A stretch of 64,000 bases of DNA, taken from contig WGNA01000016.1 in the NCBI GenBank assembly GCA_016124755.1, positions 62,001 through 126,000 of the forward strand. The letters run 5' to 3'. Position numbers and translations under genes: made by a program. Position 1 is the stretch's first letter. Each line of letters starts with the position of its first letter. Of this stretch, positions 30,301 through 40,545 are shown one piece after another. Below the pieces are notes generated by a model. The model made no database searches. It saw only the letters and a program-made list of their open reading frames with translations, and was not told the origin of the DNA. This stretch comes from Bacteroidota bacterium. GTDB taxonomy: Bacteria; Bacteroidota; Bacteroidia; NS11-12g; UBA9320.

Positions 30301-32075
30301 TACCTTTAGGTTCTAAGATCGCCGACACAATTGTTGTTGAATTTGTGTACCGAAGCCAGTTTGGTTGTTACAACCGAGACACTGCAACAATTGCCATCAC
30401 CAAGGTTCCGAAAATCACTTTCTCCGGCTTCCCCGAATTGTGTTGGGATCACGGTGAAGCGTATCTGAAAGAACTGAGTAAAGTTTCTCCCGACGACGGA
30501 TACTGGTATGCTTACGACACGTTACCCGGCACGTATCACAAAGCAAGCGATCTCAACAAGGCGCTGAATAAAGGTGCACTTCAGGAAGATACATTAAATA
30601 CCTTGGGAACAGCGGAGCCGGGCTACCCGACTTCATACACATATTACATGCGGTATTATCACGACCGGTCCGGTTGTCCGACCTGGAGAGATACCACACT
30701 CACCATTAATCCGCTTCCGAAACCACAAATTATTGAGACTCCTCTTCAGGTGGTAAATTCTAATGAGCCGTACCTTTTCTGCGAAACACAGAGTGCCATA
30801 GCTTTAACCGGAAACCCTGCCGGAGGAACCTGGTCTTCGCCGTATTCAGGAGTAATGTCGGCAAATTCATTTAATCCGCAGAACGCACCAACCGGAACAC
30901 CTTTCTACATAGAATACGACTTTGTTTCTATAAAAGGTTGCCGCGGGCAGGATTCGGTTCAGGTGAATATTGAAGCGCGTCCTCAACTCGATATTCTGAA
31001 TGCCGACACCGCAATTTGCCGGGAAGCTGGAGGTATGACACTACCAATAACTGCCGAATTCAGCAACACTTCTTCGATTACCTGGGTTCCTTTAAATCCG
31101 GGGTCAAGTGTCGACAATCCGCAAAGTGCCAAGGTGAATTATACATTTAATACCAGCCCGGATTCCACAGAAACGAGAAGTCTTTATGTTCAGACAAATC
31201 CTGGAAATGCATGTCCGTTTACCGATGATTTGTACACGGTAACCGTTCACCCAAAACCGAGAGCGACGTTGGTTGTTGACGATCCGGATGGTTGTAATCC
31301 GCATACTGCCAGCATAACCACTACGATTTTAAATCAGGTGGATCCAACCACGAGCACTTACGAATGGACATACACCGACGGCGGATCTGATAATGTTCAG
31401 AACCCGAGTCATCAGTATACGACCGACGGAAAAAATACGGCAACCTTAAAACTCACTTCCGTTTTCGGTTGTGATTCAACGCTTACTACCGATGTGGATG
31501 TGTATCCGATTCCGGTAGCCGCTTTCACCCCGGACCCGAACAATTCGACAACGGCTGCACTTCCGAGATTCCGGTTCACAAATAATTCGACAGTGAACAA
31601 TGTACTCGGTGCTGTTATCGAGGAGAATAATTGGGACTTTGGGGATTTAACCCGAAGCGATGATACGTCGACTCAAGTTAGTCCGGTCTTTTTCTATCCA
31701 TCCGATACCGGAACCTATCTGGTGACTTTAAAAATCAGAACCAACCAGGGATGTGAAGATGAAGTTTCGTATCCGGTAATTATCGGTCCCGATTTGCTGG
31801 TTTATATCCCGAATGCCTTTTCTCCGGATGGCGGCGGTCCCGGAGAGAACAACGGTTTCCGGGCGGTAGTAAACGATGCGGTAAAAGACTATCATCTGAT
31901 CGTTTTTAACCGATGGGGAGAACATCTTTTTGAAACCACCAACAAAGAAGAGCGTTGGGATGGCACGTATAAAAAGGTGGCTTGTCAGCAAGATGTATAT
32001 GCTTTCTATCTCGAAGTAACCAGTTGGAATGGTGAGACCTACACGTATTCGGGAACGATAACCCTGATCCGGTAG
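27366..32075 (+). CDS. Very large secreted protein with PKD-like region and gliding-motility-associated C-terminal (T9SS type B) domain
   Basis: Signal peptide, N-terminal ADHIIGSDFTYKCSS, PKD-like GSDNVQNPSHQYTTDGKNTATLKLTS, C-terminal LVYIPNAFSPDGGGPGENNGFRAVV...FNRWGEHLFETTNKEERWDGTYKK. Confidence 0.9.
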   Translation: MRLKKINTAFGCIRPQISGLITLVLMTFGSQSVFADHIIGSDFTYKCSSTNDSVYEVTYNFYRDCNGCYVLGQSPKCGTSENCNSSSTAPTSLSVVCSATGAQVATLTMKRTSIIDITKTCKAVKSRCAQPCNGSFPYGIEKHVFEGTLDLRAAMKKGCCKFEITATLYVRSALITTGQQQQSFFTSCEINACNAKCNTSPTLTNDPVAILCCNQPYVFNNGAVDFVDYDSISYSFAPAYRGLNQQCSYGGTSTPTNPISAYWPSGLKFPFNNPSANPPIGIYLDPQTGDIIFTPTKCSEIAVVVIEMVEWRKDTTGKYVRIGATRRDMQFIVMTCPDNNPPSITNSKFNYSTCEGQTLCFNVTTDDKVKVPPPPASSPPPDTVQLRWNRGIPGATFKIVDTTARLKTGEFCWTPPVGSASSLPYTFTATVNDDACPLAASATRAFSITVKPIAETERDYDTLECGKYTVTSTPTANFKNPPKYTWQIKDTTGKIIFDRKVAYFKSTGSFISSKQSDTIQFRTGGKYVIQHTINNQPNCPNDYYDTLVVPPLLEIDLALGPDTFVCAGTSLTFDPVIINGITPINYLWDDGSIAKQRSISLPSTVTDSSFYVQIKDKSGCTAWDSVTVFLRPNPVVKVGPDRRICAGDTVHLIPYDEFAFWDDPRDTSNVGIQQGDTLYYNWSLNSTSVSTDTIYTANLEGEYVVRVTDSLGCFGTDTMYLNVNDTVIANAGKDLVRCWNDLFVQKAGGLDTINKKYQKGKYEWYDITGTPAKFLSNADSISYKIQTTTKFRLNLIISEDTTTCSNADTAVVTVNPLPTVKMPSNMEVCCDAGVINLRLLEDANAKGGVWSCKKNPGYVTSGYIFETSKACATVSSTHYLTYTFTNPSTGCVKNDSFQIKVNPLPQVELRNGYFCQDKKVVNVKSDNIIKLPGNPSLGIQQWNCIDCKTYNASKIIVDKNGGGPGVPQDFELHIDEQTIPLGSKIADTIVVEFVYRSQFGCYNRDTATIAITKVPKITFSGFPELCWDHGEAYLKELSKVSPDDGYWYAYDTLPGTYHKASDLNKALNKGALQEDTLNTLGTAEPGYPTSYTYYMRYYHDRSGCPTWRDTTLTINPLPKPQIIETPLQVVNSNEPYLFCETQSAIALTGNPAGGTWSSPYSGVMSANSFNPQNAPTGTPFYIEYDFVSIKGCRGQDSVQVNIEARPQLDILNADTAICREAGGMTLPITAEFSNTSSITWVPLNPGSSVDNPQSAKVNYTFNTSPDSTETRSLYVQTNPGNACPFTDDLYTVTVHPKPRATLVVDDPDGCNPHTASITTTILNQVDPTTSTYEWTYTDGGSDNVQNPSHQYTTDGKNTATLKLTSVFGCDSTLTTDVDVYPIPVAAFTPDPNNSTTAALPRFRFTNNSTVNNVLGAVIEENNWDFGDLTRSDDTSTQVSPVFFYPSDTGTYLVTLKIRTNQGCEDEVSYPVIIGPDLLVYIPNAFSPDGGGPGENNGFRAVVNDAVKDYHLIVFNRWGEHLFETTNKEERWDGTYKKVACQQDVYAFYLEVTSWNGETYTYSGTITLIR

Positions 32076-32086
32076 TTTCATTTCGA

Positions 32087-32557
32087 ATGCATCTTCGCAT
32101 TTGCACGATCATTCTTCTTTTTGCTCCATTTTATAAAGTGTTTGGGCAAGACGAAGATGTAAAATGCAAATGCCGGTATTACCGGGAATTTGCGAAACCG
32201 GGTTTTGTGTTTTCAACGAACCGAACATTTCCTTCTGTTTATGACGATTCAGGCAGTGGAGCAGAATACATTATTTATGGAGTTGAAGGTGGAAACAACT
32301 TCTGTCTGGTTAATCGAAGAAGAATTAACATCAGTTTTGAAACAGTTATCGGAGAAGGTATTAATTATTACCCTCACAAAAATCTTAGTCACCGAAAAAC
32401 ATTGAACGCATATTGGGCAGATTGTTCAATGATCGGAAGGTATAACATAGGACAATTTTATCTGGGATTCGGATGGGTAACCGGTTTTGTCTGGGTGAGA
32501 AAAGATTACTTCTATTCTGCACACATGGGTTTAAGCGGGAGAACAGCTTTTTTATAA
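32087..32557 (+). CDS. Hypothetical protein, probable signal peptide
   Basis: ORF with N-terminal hydrophobic segment; no recognised domain. Confidence 0.45.
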   Translation: MHLRICTIILLFAPFYKVFGQDEDVKCKCRYYREFAKPGFVFSTNRTFPSVYDDSGSGAEYIIYGVEGGNNFCLVNRRRINISFETVIGEGINYYPHKNLSHRKTLNAYWADCSMIGRYNIGQFYLGFGWVTGFVWVRKDYFYSAHMGLSGRTAFL

Positions 32558-32592
32558 ATTGCAACCTTTCCGTTAGGTGTAATAAAAAAAAG

Positions 32593-33330
32593 ATGTTTGG
32601 ACTATTTAAAAAAAAGAAAAATGAGATTCCAGATCAATTAATTCTTAGTGTAATCGATCTGGCGGATTCAGAAAAGTATGATGAAGCACTCAAAGTTTGC
32701 GATAAAATCATTTCAATTGATTCGAATTACGATAGGGTCTATTTTGAAAGAGCCATGGTCTATCTTAATCAAGATAAACTTCAATTAGCTGCTTCCGACT
32801 TTACCAAGCTAATCGAAATTAATCCGAATTATCCAGGTGGAAAGGATTGGTATTCCAAAACGTTGGCAGAACTTGGGAAAGAAGATGCTGCCGCACAGAT
32901 TTTATACATGGATTTAAAATCCAATCCAGAAGGTATGCCAGGAATGGGTGTGTCTCCAAATAGTTGGTCTGAGTGCGCCGAGCTTTTTATAAAAGCTAAA
33001 GACCGTGAAATGGCTAAAGTAGTCCTTAATGAATATTTTGATCATCATGAAAAAAATGTAACTAACTATAGATGTTATGAGACCGCACCAATTAGATCAA
33101 TGGCAAAATTGCTGTTGTCTCTTGGGGAATCAAAGAATGCTTTGGATTATGCTATTCGAGCGAATGATAGCGAGCACAAAGTTCCAGCTGATTATGAAAT
33201 ACTAATTGAAGCATACCTTGAAAATCAAGAAAAGGATAAAGCAAAAGAACTTATAGAATATTATGTTGAGAAGATACATGGTGGATTTGAGACAAAGAAT
33301 ATAATAAAACTGAAGAGCAAATTGGAGTAA
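32593..33330 (+). CDS. Tetratricopeptide-repeat protein (ORF opens at 32473; likely start 32593)
   Basis: MFGLFKKKKNEIPDQLILSVIDLADSEKYDEALKVCDKIISIDSNYDRVYFERAMVYLNQDKLQLAASDFTKLIEINPNYPGG. Confidence 0.7.
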   Translation: MFGLFKKKKNEIPDQLILSVIDLADSEKYDEALKVCDKIISIDSNYDRVYFERAMVYLNQDKLQLAASDFTKLIEINPNYPGGKDWYSKTLAELGKEDAAAQILYMDLKSNPEGMPGMGVSPNSWSECAELFIKAKDREMAKVVLNEYFDHHEKNVTNYRCYETAPIRSMAKLLLSLGESKNALDYAIRANDSEHKVPADYEILIEAYLENQEKDKAKELIEYYVEKIHGGFETKNIIKLKSKLE

Positions 33331-33429
33331 AATACACCTAATAATGTATAAGCTGTATTTAAACAACCGCCAAGACTGAACCGTTGAAATGAAGCAAACC
33401 GTTCAGGCCGGAGTTGAATTTAATAAATT

Positions 33430-33801
33430 TTGATTAAACTTTTCGGAATATTATTTATTCTAACCGGAATATTTGCAATTCTCGGTGGTCTTTACACATG
33501 GGGAGATGGCCCGTTATTGAACCAAACAGAACTCATAAAATTATTAATTCCGGCCGCTGATGTTATCTTAACCGGTCCGGCTTCACTTATCTGTGGATAC
33601 GGCGTTTTGAAGAAACTCTATTGGGCTGATTTGATAGCAATCGCCGTAAGTGGCATTTATATTTTCGGCTCTGTTCTGGTATTTATCAGTCTTTTGTGGA
33701 ATCAAAATTTCTCCGCACTTCTGATCATTCCTGCTGTAAGTGGATTCTCAATTGGTTTGGGTTTCATTATTTTCAGATTGAGAATTATTGGAAGGGCCTG
33801 A
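33430..33801 (+). CDS. Small hypothetical membrane protein (TTG start)
   Basis: Hydrophobic multi-TM ORF; no recognised family. Confidence 0.5.
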   Translation: MIKLFGILFILTGIFAILGGLYTWGDGPLLNQTELIKLLIPAADVILTGPASLICGYGVLKKLYWADLIAIAVSGIYIFGSVLVFISLLWNQNFSALLIIPAVSGFSIGLGFIIFRLRIIGRA

Positions 33802-33859
33802 ATAAATTTTATCCAAACACACAAGGCAATAATCAACGCTGTTGCTATTATAAAATTTC

Positions 33860-34657
33860 CTACTCTACATAAACCTCATCGCCCACTAAAATGGCAAAAA
33901 ATCCCAGGGCATTGTCGAAATTACCCGGAAGCGGAGACGGTTCGCTAAAGGGGAAATCCGGATCGTAATTGTACAACATCGAGCGGTATTTATAATATGT
34001 TTTATTCACCGAGCTTACTACAATTCTGTATTGACCCTTATCAAACGGATCGTCGTAATAATCATAAACCGTGAGGCTTTTCTGGCATCTTCCGCCTTTT
34101 GCTAATTTATCATCGGTATATCCATAATCCAGAAAATATTCTCCCCCGCTATTTATTTTATAAATATCTATAACATAATATTCTTCTGCGTCGGCATTGT
34201 CGTTCCACGAAATATAAAAATTGAGTTGCTTGTCGAACTGACTCACAATTGAATCATATCGAACCTCAATTCCGGTTGGTTTTCTGGGGCACTTTTCGGT
34301 TGCCGAAGCATGATATTTGGTTGAGTTAAATTCAACAGTATAGTTATTATTTTCTACAAGAGAACCCACAGTTCCGAGATATTGATTCTGTAAATGATAA
34401 AATGTATCCCGTTTTGTTCCCGAAATAAAAATGAACATACCATCCGAAATGGTATCGAATCCGTTAACCACTTTATCGCTAAAAATCGGATTGCTCAGCG
34501 TTGCGTGGCCCTGAGCGAGTCCGTTTAAATTATCCCAAAAAACGTAAAGCGCGGGCTTGGGTTCAATTTTAGGAACATCAATTTCCTCCACCAGAGATTC
34601 GCAACCTGTTAATCCGATTAACAAAAGCGACCATAATTTTATTGAAGTATTTCTCAC
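33860..34657 (-). CDS. DUF4249-like lipoprotein partner of TonB receptor
   Basis: Lipobox LIGLTGCESL; directly downstream of a SusC/FecA-like receptor; DUF4249-type layout. Confidence 0.65.
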   Translation of the reverse strand: MRNTSIKLWSLLLIGLTGCESLVEEIDVPKIEPKPALYVFWDNLNGLAQGHATLSNPIFSDKVVNGFDTISDGMFIFISGTKRDTFYHLQNQYLGTVGSLVENNNYTVEFNSTKYHASATEKCPRKPTGIEVRYDSIVSQFDKQLNFYISWNDNADAEEYYVIDIYKINSGGEYFLDYGYTDDKLAKGGRCQKSLTVYDYYDDPFDKGQYRIVVSSVNKTYYKYRSMLYNYDPDFPFSEPSPLPGNFDNALGFFAILVGDEVYVE

Positions 34658-34659
34658 GA

Positions 34660-37092
34660 TTATTTGAATTTATAAGTCCAAGAAATGGATGGCAAAACCG
34701 GAAAAATGCTGATTTGCTTCAACACATTTTTATAACCGGAACCATCCGATAACGGTACCTGACCTGTGTAATAAAAAAACGGATTATGCCGATTGTACAG
34801 ATTGTAAACGCTCACTTCAAATGTTCGGTAAGTTCGTTTCAGTTCTTTTTCAAACCGGATTCCCACATCGGCCCGATGGTACGGTTTCATTCTAAATCCG
34901 TTTCGATCTGAATATTCTCTGCCAGAACTCCAGTACTGATCAATAAAAGCATTACCAGTGGGAATATTTGGAATAAAAAATTCGCTTAACGGAAGTGTAA
35001 TCGCGTTTCCGGTACCGTAAACCCAGGTTGCGGAAATATTAATATTCGGTCTCCATTTATACTGAGCAACTACCGAAACATCATGCCGCCGGTCGTAACG
35101 GGCATAAAATCGTTTTCCGTTATTTAATTCATCAAACTGCATGGTAGTCCACGATAAGGTATATCCGATCCAACCGGTGAGTCTTCCTTCTTTTCGTTGC
35201 AAAAGCAATTCGGTTCCGCAACTTCTACCGTCGCCGGTGGTAACATTATCTTCCCATGTAATTTGTTCAGCACCGGGATTATCTCCCTGAATACTTAAAA
35301 ATGAAGCGCCCTCTTTATAACCAATAATATTGTTCATCACTTTGTAATACCCTTCGAGCGTAATAAAGAAGCGATATGCCGGAATATCCTTCGCCAAACC
35401 AGCCGCAACCTGCTGAGATTGCTGTGGCGGAATTCGGTTGGTGGCTGGCACCCACAAATCGGTCGGCAAGCCAACACCACTATTGCTCAGCAAATGAATA
35501 TATTGATTCATAAAAGCATACGAAGCCTTTGCCGACAATCCTTTTTTAATACTGTAATTGAGTGAAACTCTGGGTTCGGGTCGGAAATAATTGCGTCCTT
35601 TCACGTGAAATGAACTAAAGCGCATCCCGGCCATACCGCGCAATTTGGTTCCAACACGAAATTCGTCTTCGGCATATAATCCGGTTTCAACGGTTTTGTA
35701 ATGAGTAGCCCGATCAATTTTTTCATCAATAAATTCTCCTTTTATCGCGAGTGCATCCGGGGTAAATAAATGATGTGTTGCGGCAAATCCGAATCGAATT
35801 TTATGATTGTCGGAAAGTGACCAGTCGTAATCCTGTTTTAAACTAAAATCGCGGATTCCCGAATTATACTGAATATCAAAATCAACCTTGTCGTTTGTCC
35901 ATTGTGTTGCTCCGATTCCGAGATTATACCGACTAAATATGAGGGATGTATTCAGAAATAATTTCGAATTCACAACATGATTCCAGCGAAGAGTTGCGGT
36001 GGCATTTCCCCAACCGAAATTCGTTTTGCTTTTCCATTTGTCACTTACAAATAAGCTCGTTTGGGTTTCGTTCACATAAAACTTATCCTGACCGAAATAA
36101 CCACTTAAATAAATTCTGTCGTTTTCGGAAAGTTCGTAATTGAGCTTGGCATTTAAATCATAAAAATAATATCCGGCAGAAGATCCTTTCGTGCTGGCAA
36201 AAACAAATGGTTGAATCAAGGCATCGATATAAGTACGACGTCCGGAAATAATAAAAGAACCTTTTCCTTTTGCAAACGGACCTTCGAGAACACCGCGTGA
36301 AGAAATGGCTCCCAACCCGACTTCACCGGTTATATGATCCTTGTTGCCATCCTTCATATTCATATCGATAACTGAAGAAAGTCTTCCTCCGTAACGTGCC
36401 GGAAACCCACCTTTAATTAACTCGACACTCCGAAGAGCGTCCCCGTTAAAAAGTGAGAAAAAGCCAAAAAGATGTTGGGCATTATAAACGGTAGCACCAT
36501 CGAGTACAATCAGGTTTTGATCGGGGCCGCCACCTCGAACATAAATTCCGCTTTGTCCTTCCGAACCGCTTTGAACACCGGGCATGAGTTGAAGAACTTT
36601 CAACACGTCCTTTTCCCCAAAAATGGCCGGAATTTCCTTGATCTGCCGAATAGGAATATCAATCGTACTCATTTGAATTTTCTCGCTTTCATCCTGTTTG
36701 TTACCGGCTTTTACAACCGCCTCCTTCAGAATGTCGGTTTCCGGAGTGAGTGTAATGTCGAGGCGTTTGTCTTCGGTTAGATTTAATTTCTCTGAGTGTT
36801 GCTCGTAACCGATATACGCAAAGAATATTTCGTGTTCCCCTTCGGGAAGCGATATCGAATAAAAACCATAATTGTTGGTTAGCGTCCCGTGTTTGCCATC
36901 TTCCGAAAACACGTAAACACCGAGTAGAAGTTCAAGACTTCCGGTCTCTTTAACAAAACCGGAAACGGTATGATTTGTCTGAGATCTGAGATTGCCGGAA
37001 AAGCAAATCAGGAGGATTGCTGTTAAAAGGAGTTGTGGCTTTTGCAGGAAAGTATACGGTAATACGGGCCTGCACTTTAAGGTGCATTTCAC
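34660..37092 (-). CDS. TonB-dependent outer-membrane receptor with carboxypeptidase-regulatory-like N-terminal domain
   Basis: VSGFVKETGSLELLLGVYVF...; plug motif GVQSGSEGQSGIYVRGGGPDQNLIVLDGATVYNAQHLFGFFSLFNGDALRSVELIKGGFPARYGGRLSSVIDM. Confidence 0.92.
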   Translation of the reverse strand: MKCTLKCRPVLPYTFLQKPQLLLTAILLICFSGNLRSQTNHTVSGFVKETGSLELLLGVYVFSEDGKHGTLTNNYGFYSISLPEGEHEIFFAYIGYEQHSEKLNLTEDKRLDITLTPETDILKEAVVKAGNKQDESEKIQMSTIDIPIRQIKEIPAIFGEKDVLKVLQLMPGVQSGSEGQSGIYVRGGGPDQNLIVLDGATVYNAQHLFGFFSLFNGDALRSVELIKGGFPARYGGRLSSVIDMNMKDGNKDHITGEVGLGAISSRGVLEGPFAKGKGSFIISGRRTYIDALIQPFVFASTKGSSAGYYFYDLNAKLNYELSENDRIYLSGYFGQDKFYVNETQTSLFVSDKWKSKTNFGWGNATATLRWNHVVNSKLFLNTSLIFSRYNLGIGATQWTNDKVDFDIQYNSGIRDFSLKQDYDWSLSDNHKIRFGFAATHHLFTPDALAIKGEFIDEKIDRATHYKTVETGLYAEDEFRVGTKLRGMAGMRFSSFHVKGRNYFRPEPRVSLNYSIKKGLSAKASYAFMNQYIHLLSNSGVGLPTDLWVPATNRIPPQQSQQVAAGLAKDIPAYRFFITLEGYYKVMNNIIGYKEGASFLSIQGDNPGAEQITWEDNVTTGDGRSCGTELLLQRKEGRLTGWIGYTLSWTTMQFDELNNGKRFYARYDRRHDVSVVAQYKWRPNINISATWVYGTGNAITLPLSEFFIPNIPTGNAFIDQYWSSGREYSDRNGFRMKPYHRADVGIRFEKELKRTYRTFEVSVYNLYNRHNPFFYYTGQVPLSDGSGYKNVLKQISIFPVLPSISWTYKFK

Positions 37093-37157
37093 GCCGGAAA
37101 TTACGCAGAATCAGAGATCGTATTATGCGAACCGGACTGCTGAAATTAGATTTACAA

Positions 37158-37865
37158 TCAGCTTACAAGAGTTCCGACCTGCTCACCCCTTACGAGATCC
37201 AAAAGGTTGTTTTCTTTATTCATATCGAAAACGATAATCGGAAGTTTGTTTTCCTGACACAAGGTAAAAGCCGTCATGTCCATCACTTTCAGATTTCGTT
37301 GAATTACATCCGTAAAGGAAATATTGTCGAACCGGGTAGCGCTGGAGTCTTTTTCCGGATCGGCCGTATACACTCCGTCGACGCGGGTTCCCTTTAACAA
37401 AACGTCGGCTTCTATTTCTACGGCGCGAAGAGAAGCTGCGGTGTCTGTGGTAAAATACGGGTTTCCGGTTCCGGCTCCGAAAATTACAACCCGACCTTTT
37501 TCAAGGTGACGGATGGCACGCCGGCGAATAAATGGTTCTGCGATTTGTTCCATTTTAATAGCGCTGAGCAAACGGGTATAAATTCCGTGTTTTTCTAATG
37601 CGCCCTGAAGAGCCATTGCATTGATAACGGTAGCCAGCATTCCCATGTAATCGGCCTGAGCGCGATCGTCCATTCCGCCTTCAACACCCTGAACGCCCCG
37701 GAAGATGTTACCTCCTCCGATTACAATAGCCACTTCAACTCCCAGATCTACGACCTGTTTAATTTCTGTGGCGTATTGGGCTAAAACTGTGGGATCAATA
37801 CCGTACGACTGATTTCCGAGCAGAGATTCTCCGCTGAGTTTGAGAAGGATTCTTTTAAAGCGCAT
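37158..37865 (-). CDS. pyrH: UMP kinase (ORF opens at 37913; likely start 37865)
   Basis: [49 protein letters not shown]. Confidence 0.94.
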   Translation of the reverse strand: MRFKRILLKLSGESLLGNQSYGIDPTVLAQYATEIKQVVDLGVEVAIVIGGGNIFRGVQGVEGGMDDRAQADYMGMLATVINAMALQGALEKHGIYTRLLSAIKMEQIAEPFIRRRAIRHLEKGRVVIFGAGTGNPYFTTDTAASLRAVEIEADVLLKGTRVDGVYTADPEKDSSATRFDNISFTDVIQRNLKVMDMTAFTLCQENKLPIIVFDMNKENNLLDLVRGEQVGTLVS

Positions 37866-37910
37866 GATGTATAAGGTGGCGTGACAAAATTCTGTTTTCC
37901 TTTTAAAAAG

Positions 37911-37943
37911 CAAAAAAAAAGGGGAAACAATGTTTCCCCTTTC
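37911..37943 (-). terminator. Intrinsic terminator downstream of tsf
   Basis: Perfect 11-bp stem AAAGGGGAAAC-AAT-GTTTCCCCTTT (37918-37942), with a T run on the minus strand. Confidence 0.8.
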
Positions 37944-37960
37944 AATGTATTTAAGCTGGC

Positions 37961-38791
37961 TTATCCAAGAGCAATTCTCGTAAAGCCTGTAACTTTCAGT
38001 CCTTTCTCAGTATCGTTCAACATCTGAGCAACAGTCTTGGAAGAGTCCTTCACAAATGCCTGATGATTGAGTGTACTTTCTTTATAGAACTTCTGAAGTT
38101 TACCCTGAGCGATTTTTTCAAGCATCTGCTCTGGTTTTCCTTCCGCTCTGGCCTGCTCGAGACCTATTTCAAATTCTCTCTGTTTGATGTCTTCCGGTAC
38201 ATCCGACTCATCTACCGAAACCGGATTCATCGCAGCGATCTGCATAGCGACATCCTTTCCGGCTTCCACAATGTTGTTATTAGCCGGGTGGTTGAGTGCA
38301 ACCAAAACACCGATGCGGTTTCCTGCGTGGATGTAGTTAACAACTGCTTCTCCTTCGATTGAAGCGAATTTACTAACGTCGATCTTTTCACCGATCTTGG
38401 CCATCTCTTCGAGCATTTTCTCAGCGATGGTGATATTTCCGATGTTCAGAGCTTTCAGATCTTCAAGACTTGCAGGTTTGTTAGCCAGAGCGATGTCGGC
38501 GATTTCATTTGCAAGAGCAACGAAGTCATCATTCTTGGCAACGAAATCGGTTTCACAGCTCAGACGAACAACAACTCCATAAGTTTGTTCGCTGTTTGCT
38601 TTCGCGATAACTGCCCCTTCGGTTGCATCGCGATCAGCTCTGTTAGCTGAAATTTTTTGTCCTTTCTTTCTCAGGTAGTCGATAGCGGCTTCGAAATCGC
38701 CATTGGTTTCCTGCAAAGCTTTTTTGCAGTCCATCATACCGGCACCTGTCATTTGTCGCAGTTCATTTACTGCTGCTGCGGTAATTGCCAT
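37961..38791 (-). CDS. tsf: Elongation factor Ts
   Basis: [37 protein letters not shown]. Confidence 0.96.
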   Translation of the reverse strand: MAITAAAVNELRQMTGAGMMDCKKALQETNGDFEAAIDYLRKKGQKISANRADRDATEGAVIAKANSEQTYGVVVRLSCETDFVAKNDDFVALANEIADIALANKPASLEDLKALNIGNITIAEKMLEEMAKIGEKIDVSKFASIEGEAVVNYIHAGNRIGVLVALNHPANNNIVEAGKDVAMQIAAMNPVSVDESDVPEDIKQREFEIGLEQARAEGKPEQMLEKIAQGKLQKFYKESTLNHQAFVKDSSKTVAQMLNDTEKGLKVTGFTRIALG

Positions 38792-38835
38792 GGTTTTATT
38801 ATTAAAAAATTAGACGTTGGGCGGGAAAGCGTTTC

Positions 38836-39579
38836 TCAGCTTTCGGCTACTTCTTGTGGTTCAGCATCTTTTTTAGCGGCTTCTTTAGCCTCTTTTCTTT
38901 CAGCCAAACCTTCAGCGATGGCGTTCGCAAATTCTCTGGTCAGAATTTCGATTGAAGCAGAAGCGTCATCGTTGCCCGGAATCGGGAAGTCAACCAGATT
39001 AGGATTAGAGTTCGTATCAACGATTCCGAAGATCGGAATGTTCAGTTTCTGCGCTTCAGCAACTGCGATGTGTTCACGTCGAACGTCAACAATAAACAAG
39101 GCAGCCGGAAGACGATTCAGATCTTCGATACCACCGAGAAGTCTTGAAAGTTTCGCTTTTTCGCGATCCTTCATCAATCGTTCTTTTTTGTTGAGGTGCT
39201 GATATGTACCGTCGGTCGCCATTTTATCGATCGACTGCATTTTCTTGATAGACTTTCGAACCGTTGCAAAGTTGGTGAGCATTCCACCTAACCAACGCTC
39301 TGTTACGAAAGGCATGTTAACCCGGGTTGATTCGTTTTGAACGATAGCTTTCGCTTGCTTTTTAGTAGCAACGAACATTACCTTTCTTCCGGATCGGGCA
39401 ATATTTTGAACGGCAGCCTTAGCTTCGTTAAGCTTTGCAAGGCTCTTGTTCAAATCAATGATGTGAATTCCACTTTGCTCCATGAAGATGAACGGTGCCA
39501 TCTTTGGATTCCACTTGCGGGTAAGGTGACCGAAGTGCACTCCTGCTTCGAGCAGGTCTTTGGTGGTGATTTCAGACAT
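38836..39579 (-). CDS. rpsB: 30S ribosomal protein S2
   Basis: LLEAGVHFGHLTRKWNPKMAPFIF, VTERWLGGMLTNF. Confidence 0.97.
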   Translation of the reverse strand: MSEITTKDLLEAGVHFGHLTRKWNPKMAPFIFMEQSGIHIIDLNKSLAKLNEAKAAVQNIARSGRKVMFVATKKQAKAIVQNESTRVNMPFVTERWLGGMLTNFATVRKSIKKMQSIDKMATDGTYQHLNKKERLMKDREKAKLSRLLGGIEDLNRLPAALFIVDVRREHIAVAEAQKLNIPIFGIVDTNSNPNLVDFPIPGNDDASASIEILTREFANAIAEGLAERKEAKEAAKKDAEPQEVAES

Positions 39580-39588
39580 ATTCTGAGA

Positions 39589-39975
39589 TTAACGTTTACT
39601 GAATTGGAATTTCTTTCTCGCTTTTTTCTGACCTGGTTTCTTACGCTCAACCATCCGGTTATCGCGGGTCATCAGTCCTTCTGCACGAAGAGCTGATTTG
39701 TGTTCCGGATCAATATCCACGATCGCCTTTGCAATCGCAAGTCGCAAAGCTTCAACCTGACCGGTAGAACCACCACCGGAAAGATTAGCTTTAATATCGT
39801 ACTGTCCGCTGAGGTTACAAAGCTCAAGCGGCTGATGAACTTTAAACTGTTGTGATTCGGTAGGGAAGTAGGATTTGTAATCCTTCTTGTTTACGGTGAT
39901 TTCACCTTTGCCCGGAGTCATATAAACTCTTGCAACGGCTGTCTTTCTTCTACCTGATGTATTAACGGTTTCCAT
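39589..39975 (-). CDS. rpsI: 30S ribosomal protein S9 (ORF opens at 39984)
   Basis: TSGRRKTAVARVYMTPGKGEITVN ... RKKPGQKKARKKFQFSKR. Confidence 0.96.
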   Translation of the reverse strand: METVNTSGRRKTAVARVYMTPGKGEITVNKKDYKSYFPTESQQFKVHQPLELCNLSGQYDIKANLSGGGSTGQVEALRLAIAKAIVDIDPEHKSALRAEGLMTRDNRMVERKKPGQKKARKKFQFSKR

Positions 39976-39987
39976 AATTTCCAATCC

Positions 39988-40431
39988 TTAGATATCGAGT
40001 TTCTCCGGTTTCTGTGCAACATGCGGATGCTCGTTGCCGGTGTAAACAAACAGGTTGTGGAAGATCTTTCGGCCAAGTCTGTTTTTCGGAAGCATTCCTT
40101 TCACGGCTTTTTCAACTAATGCTTCAGGCTTCTTCGCCAGCATTTCTTTTGCTGCCAGAATTCTTTGTCCACCCGGATAAGTTGTATGACGCACATAGTG
40201 CTTGTTGTCCATCTTGTCTCCGTTCAAAACAATTTTTTCGGCATTGATGACAATCACATTGTCACCACCATCAACATGAGGAGTGAAATCCGGTTTGTTT
40301 TTGCCACGAATGATCTTGGCGATCTCTGAAGCAAATCGTCCGAGAGTTTTTCCCTCAGCATCAACCACATACCACTTTTTATCAACAGTTGATTTGTTGA
40401 GTGACCGGGTTTTATACGAAAGTGTATCCAC
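39988..40431 (-). CDS. rplM: 50S ribosomal protein L13
   Basis: [50 protein letters not shown]. Confidence 0.96.
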   Translation of the reverse strand: MDTLSYKTRSLNKSTVDKKWYVVDAEGKTLGRFASEIAKIIRGKNKPDFTPHVDGGDNVIVINAEKIVLNGDKMDNKHYVRHTTYPGGQRILAAKEMLAKKPEALVEKAVKGMLPKNRLGRKIFHNLFVYTGNEHPHVAQKPEKLDI

Positions 40432-40465
40432 GTCTGTAAAGCTTTGTTTTCCTTAAAAAGGGCTG

Positions 40466-40495
40466 CAAAAGTAATTTTAAGTTTGATATTTTCAA
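40466..40495 (-). promoter_or_regulatory. Bacteroidota sigma-A promoter for rplM-rpsI-rpsB-tsf
   Basis: Minus strand reads TTG-N19-TACTTTTG, an exact match to the Flavobacterium/Bacteroides-type consensus TTG-N19-TAnnTTTG; about 35 bp upstream of the rplM start. Confidence 0.7.
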
Positions 40496-40545
40496 CGCAT
40501 CCTCCAAAAAAAAGCTGTGTAAAAAACGGAATGTTTTCTTCTGCC

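Noticed and set aside
31728-32112. Minus-strand ORFs overlapping the 3' end of the giant T9SS gene
   Set aside because: Antisense to a conserved gliding C-terminal domain; no homology recognised.
32473-32592. Extended N terminus of the TPR ORF as a fusion or frameshift with the preceding ORF
   Set aside because: The first 40 residues overlap the upstream ORF in another frame and look non-native; ATG at 32593 begins a plausible protein, so no frameshift needs to be invoked.
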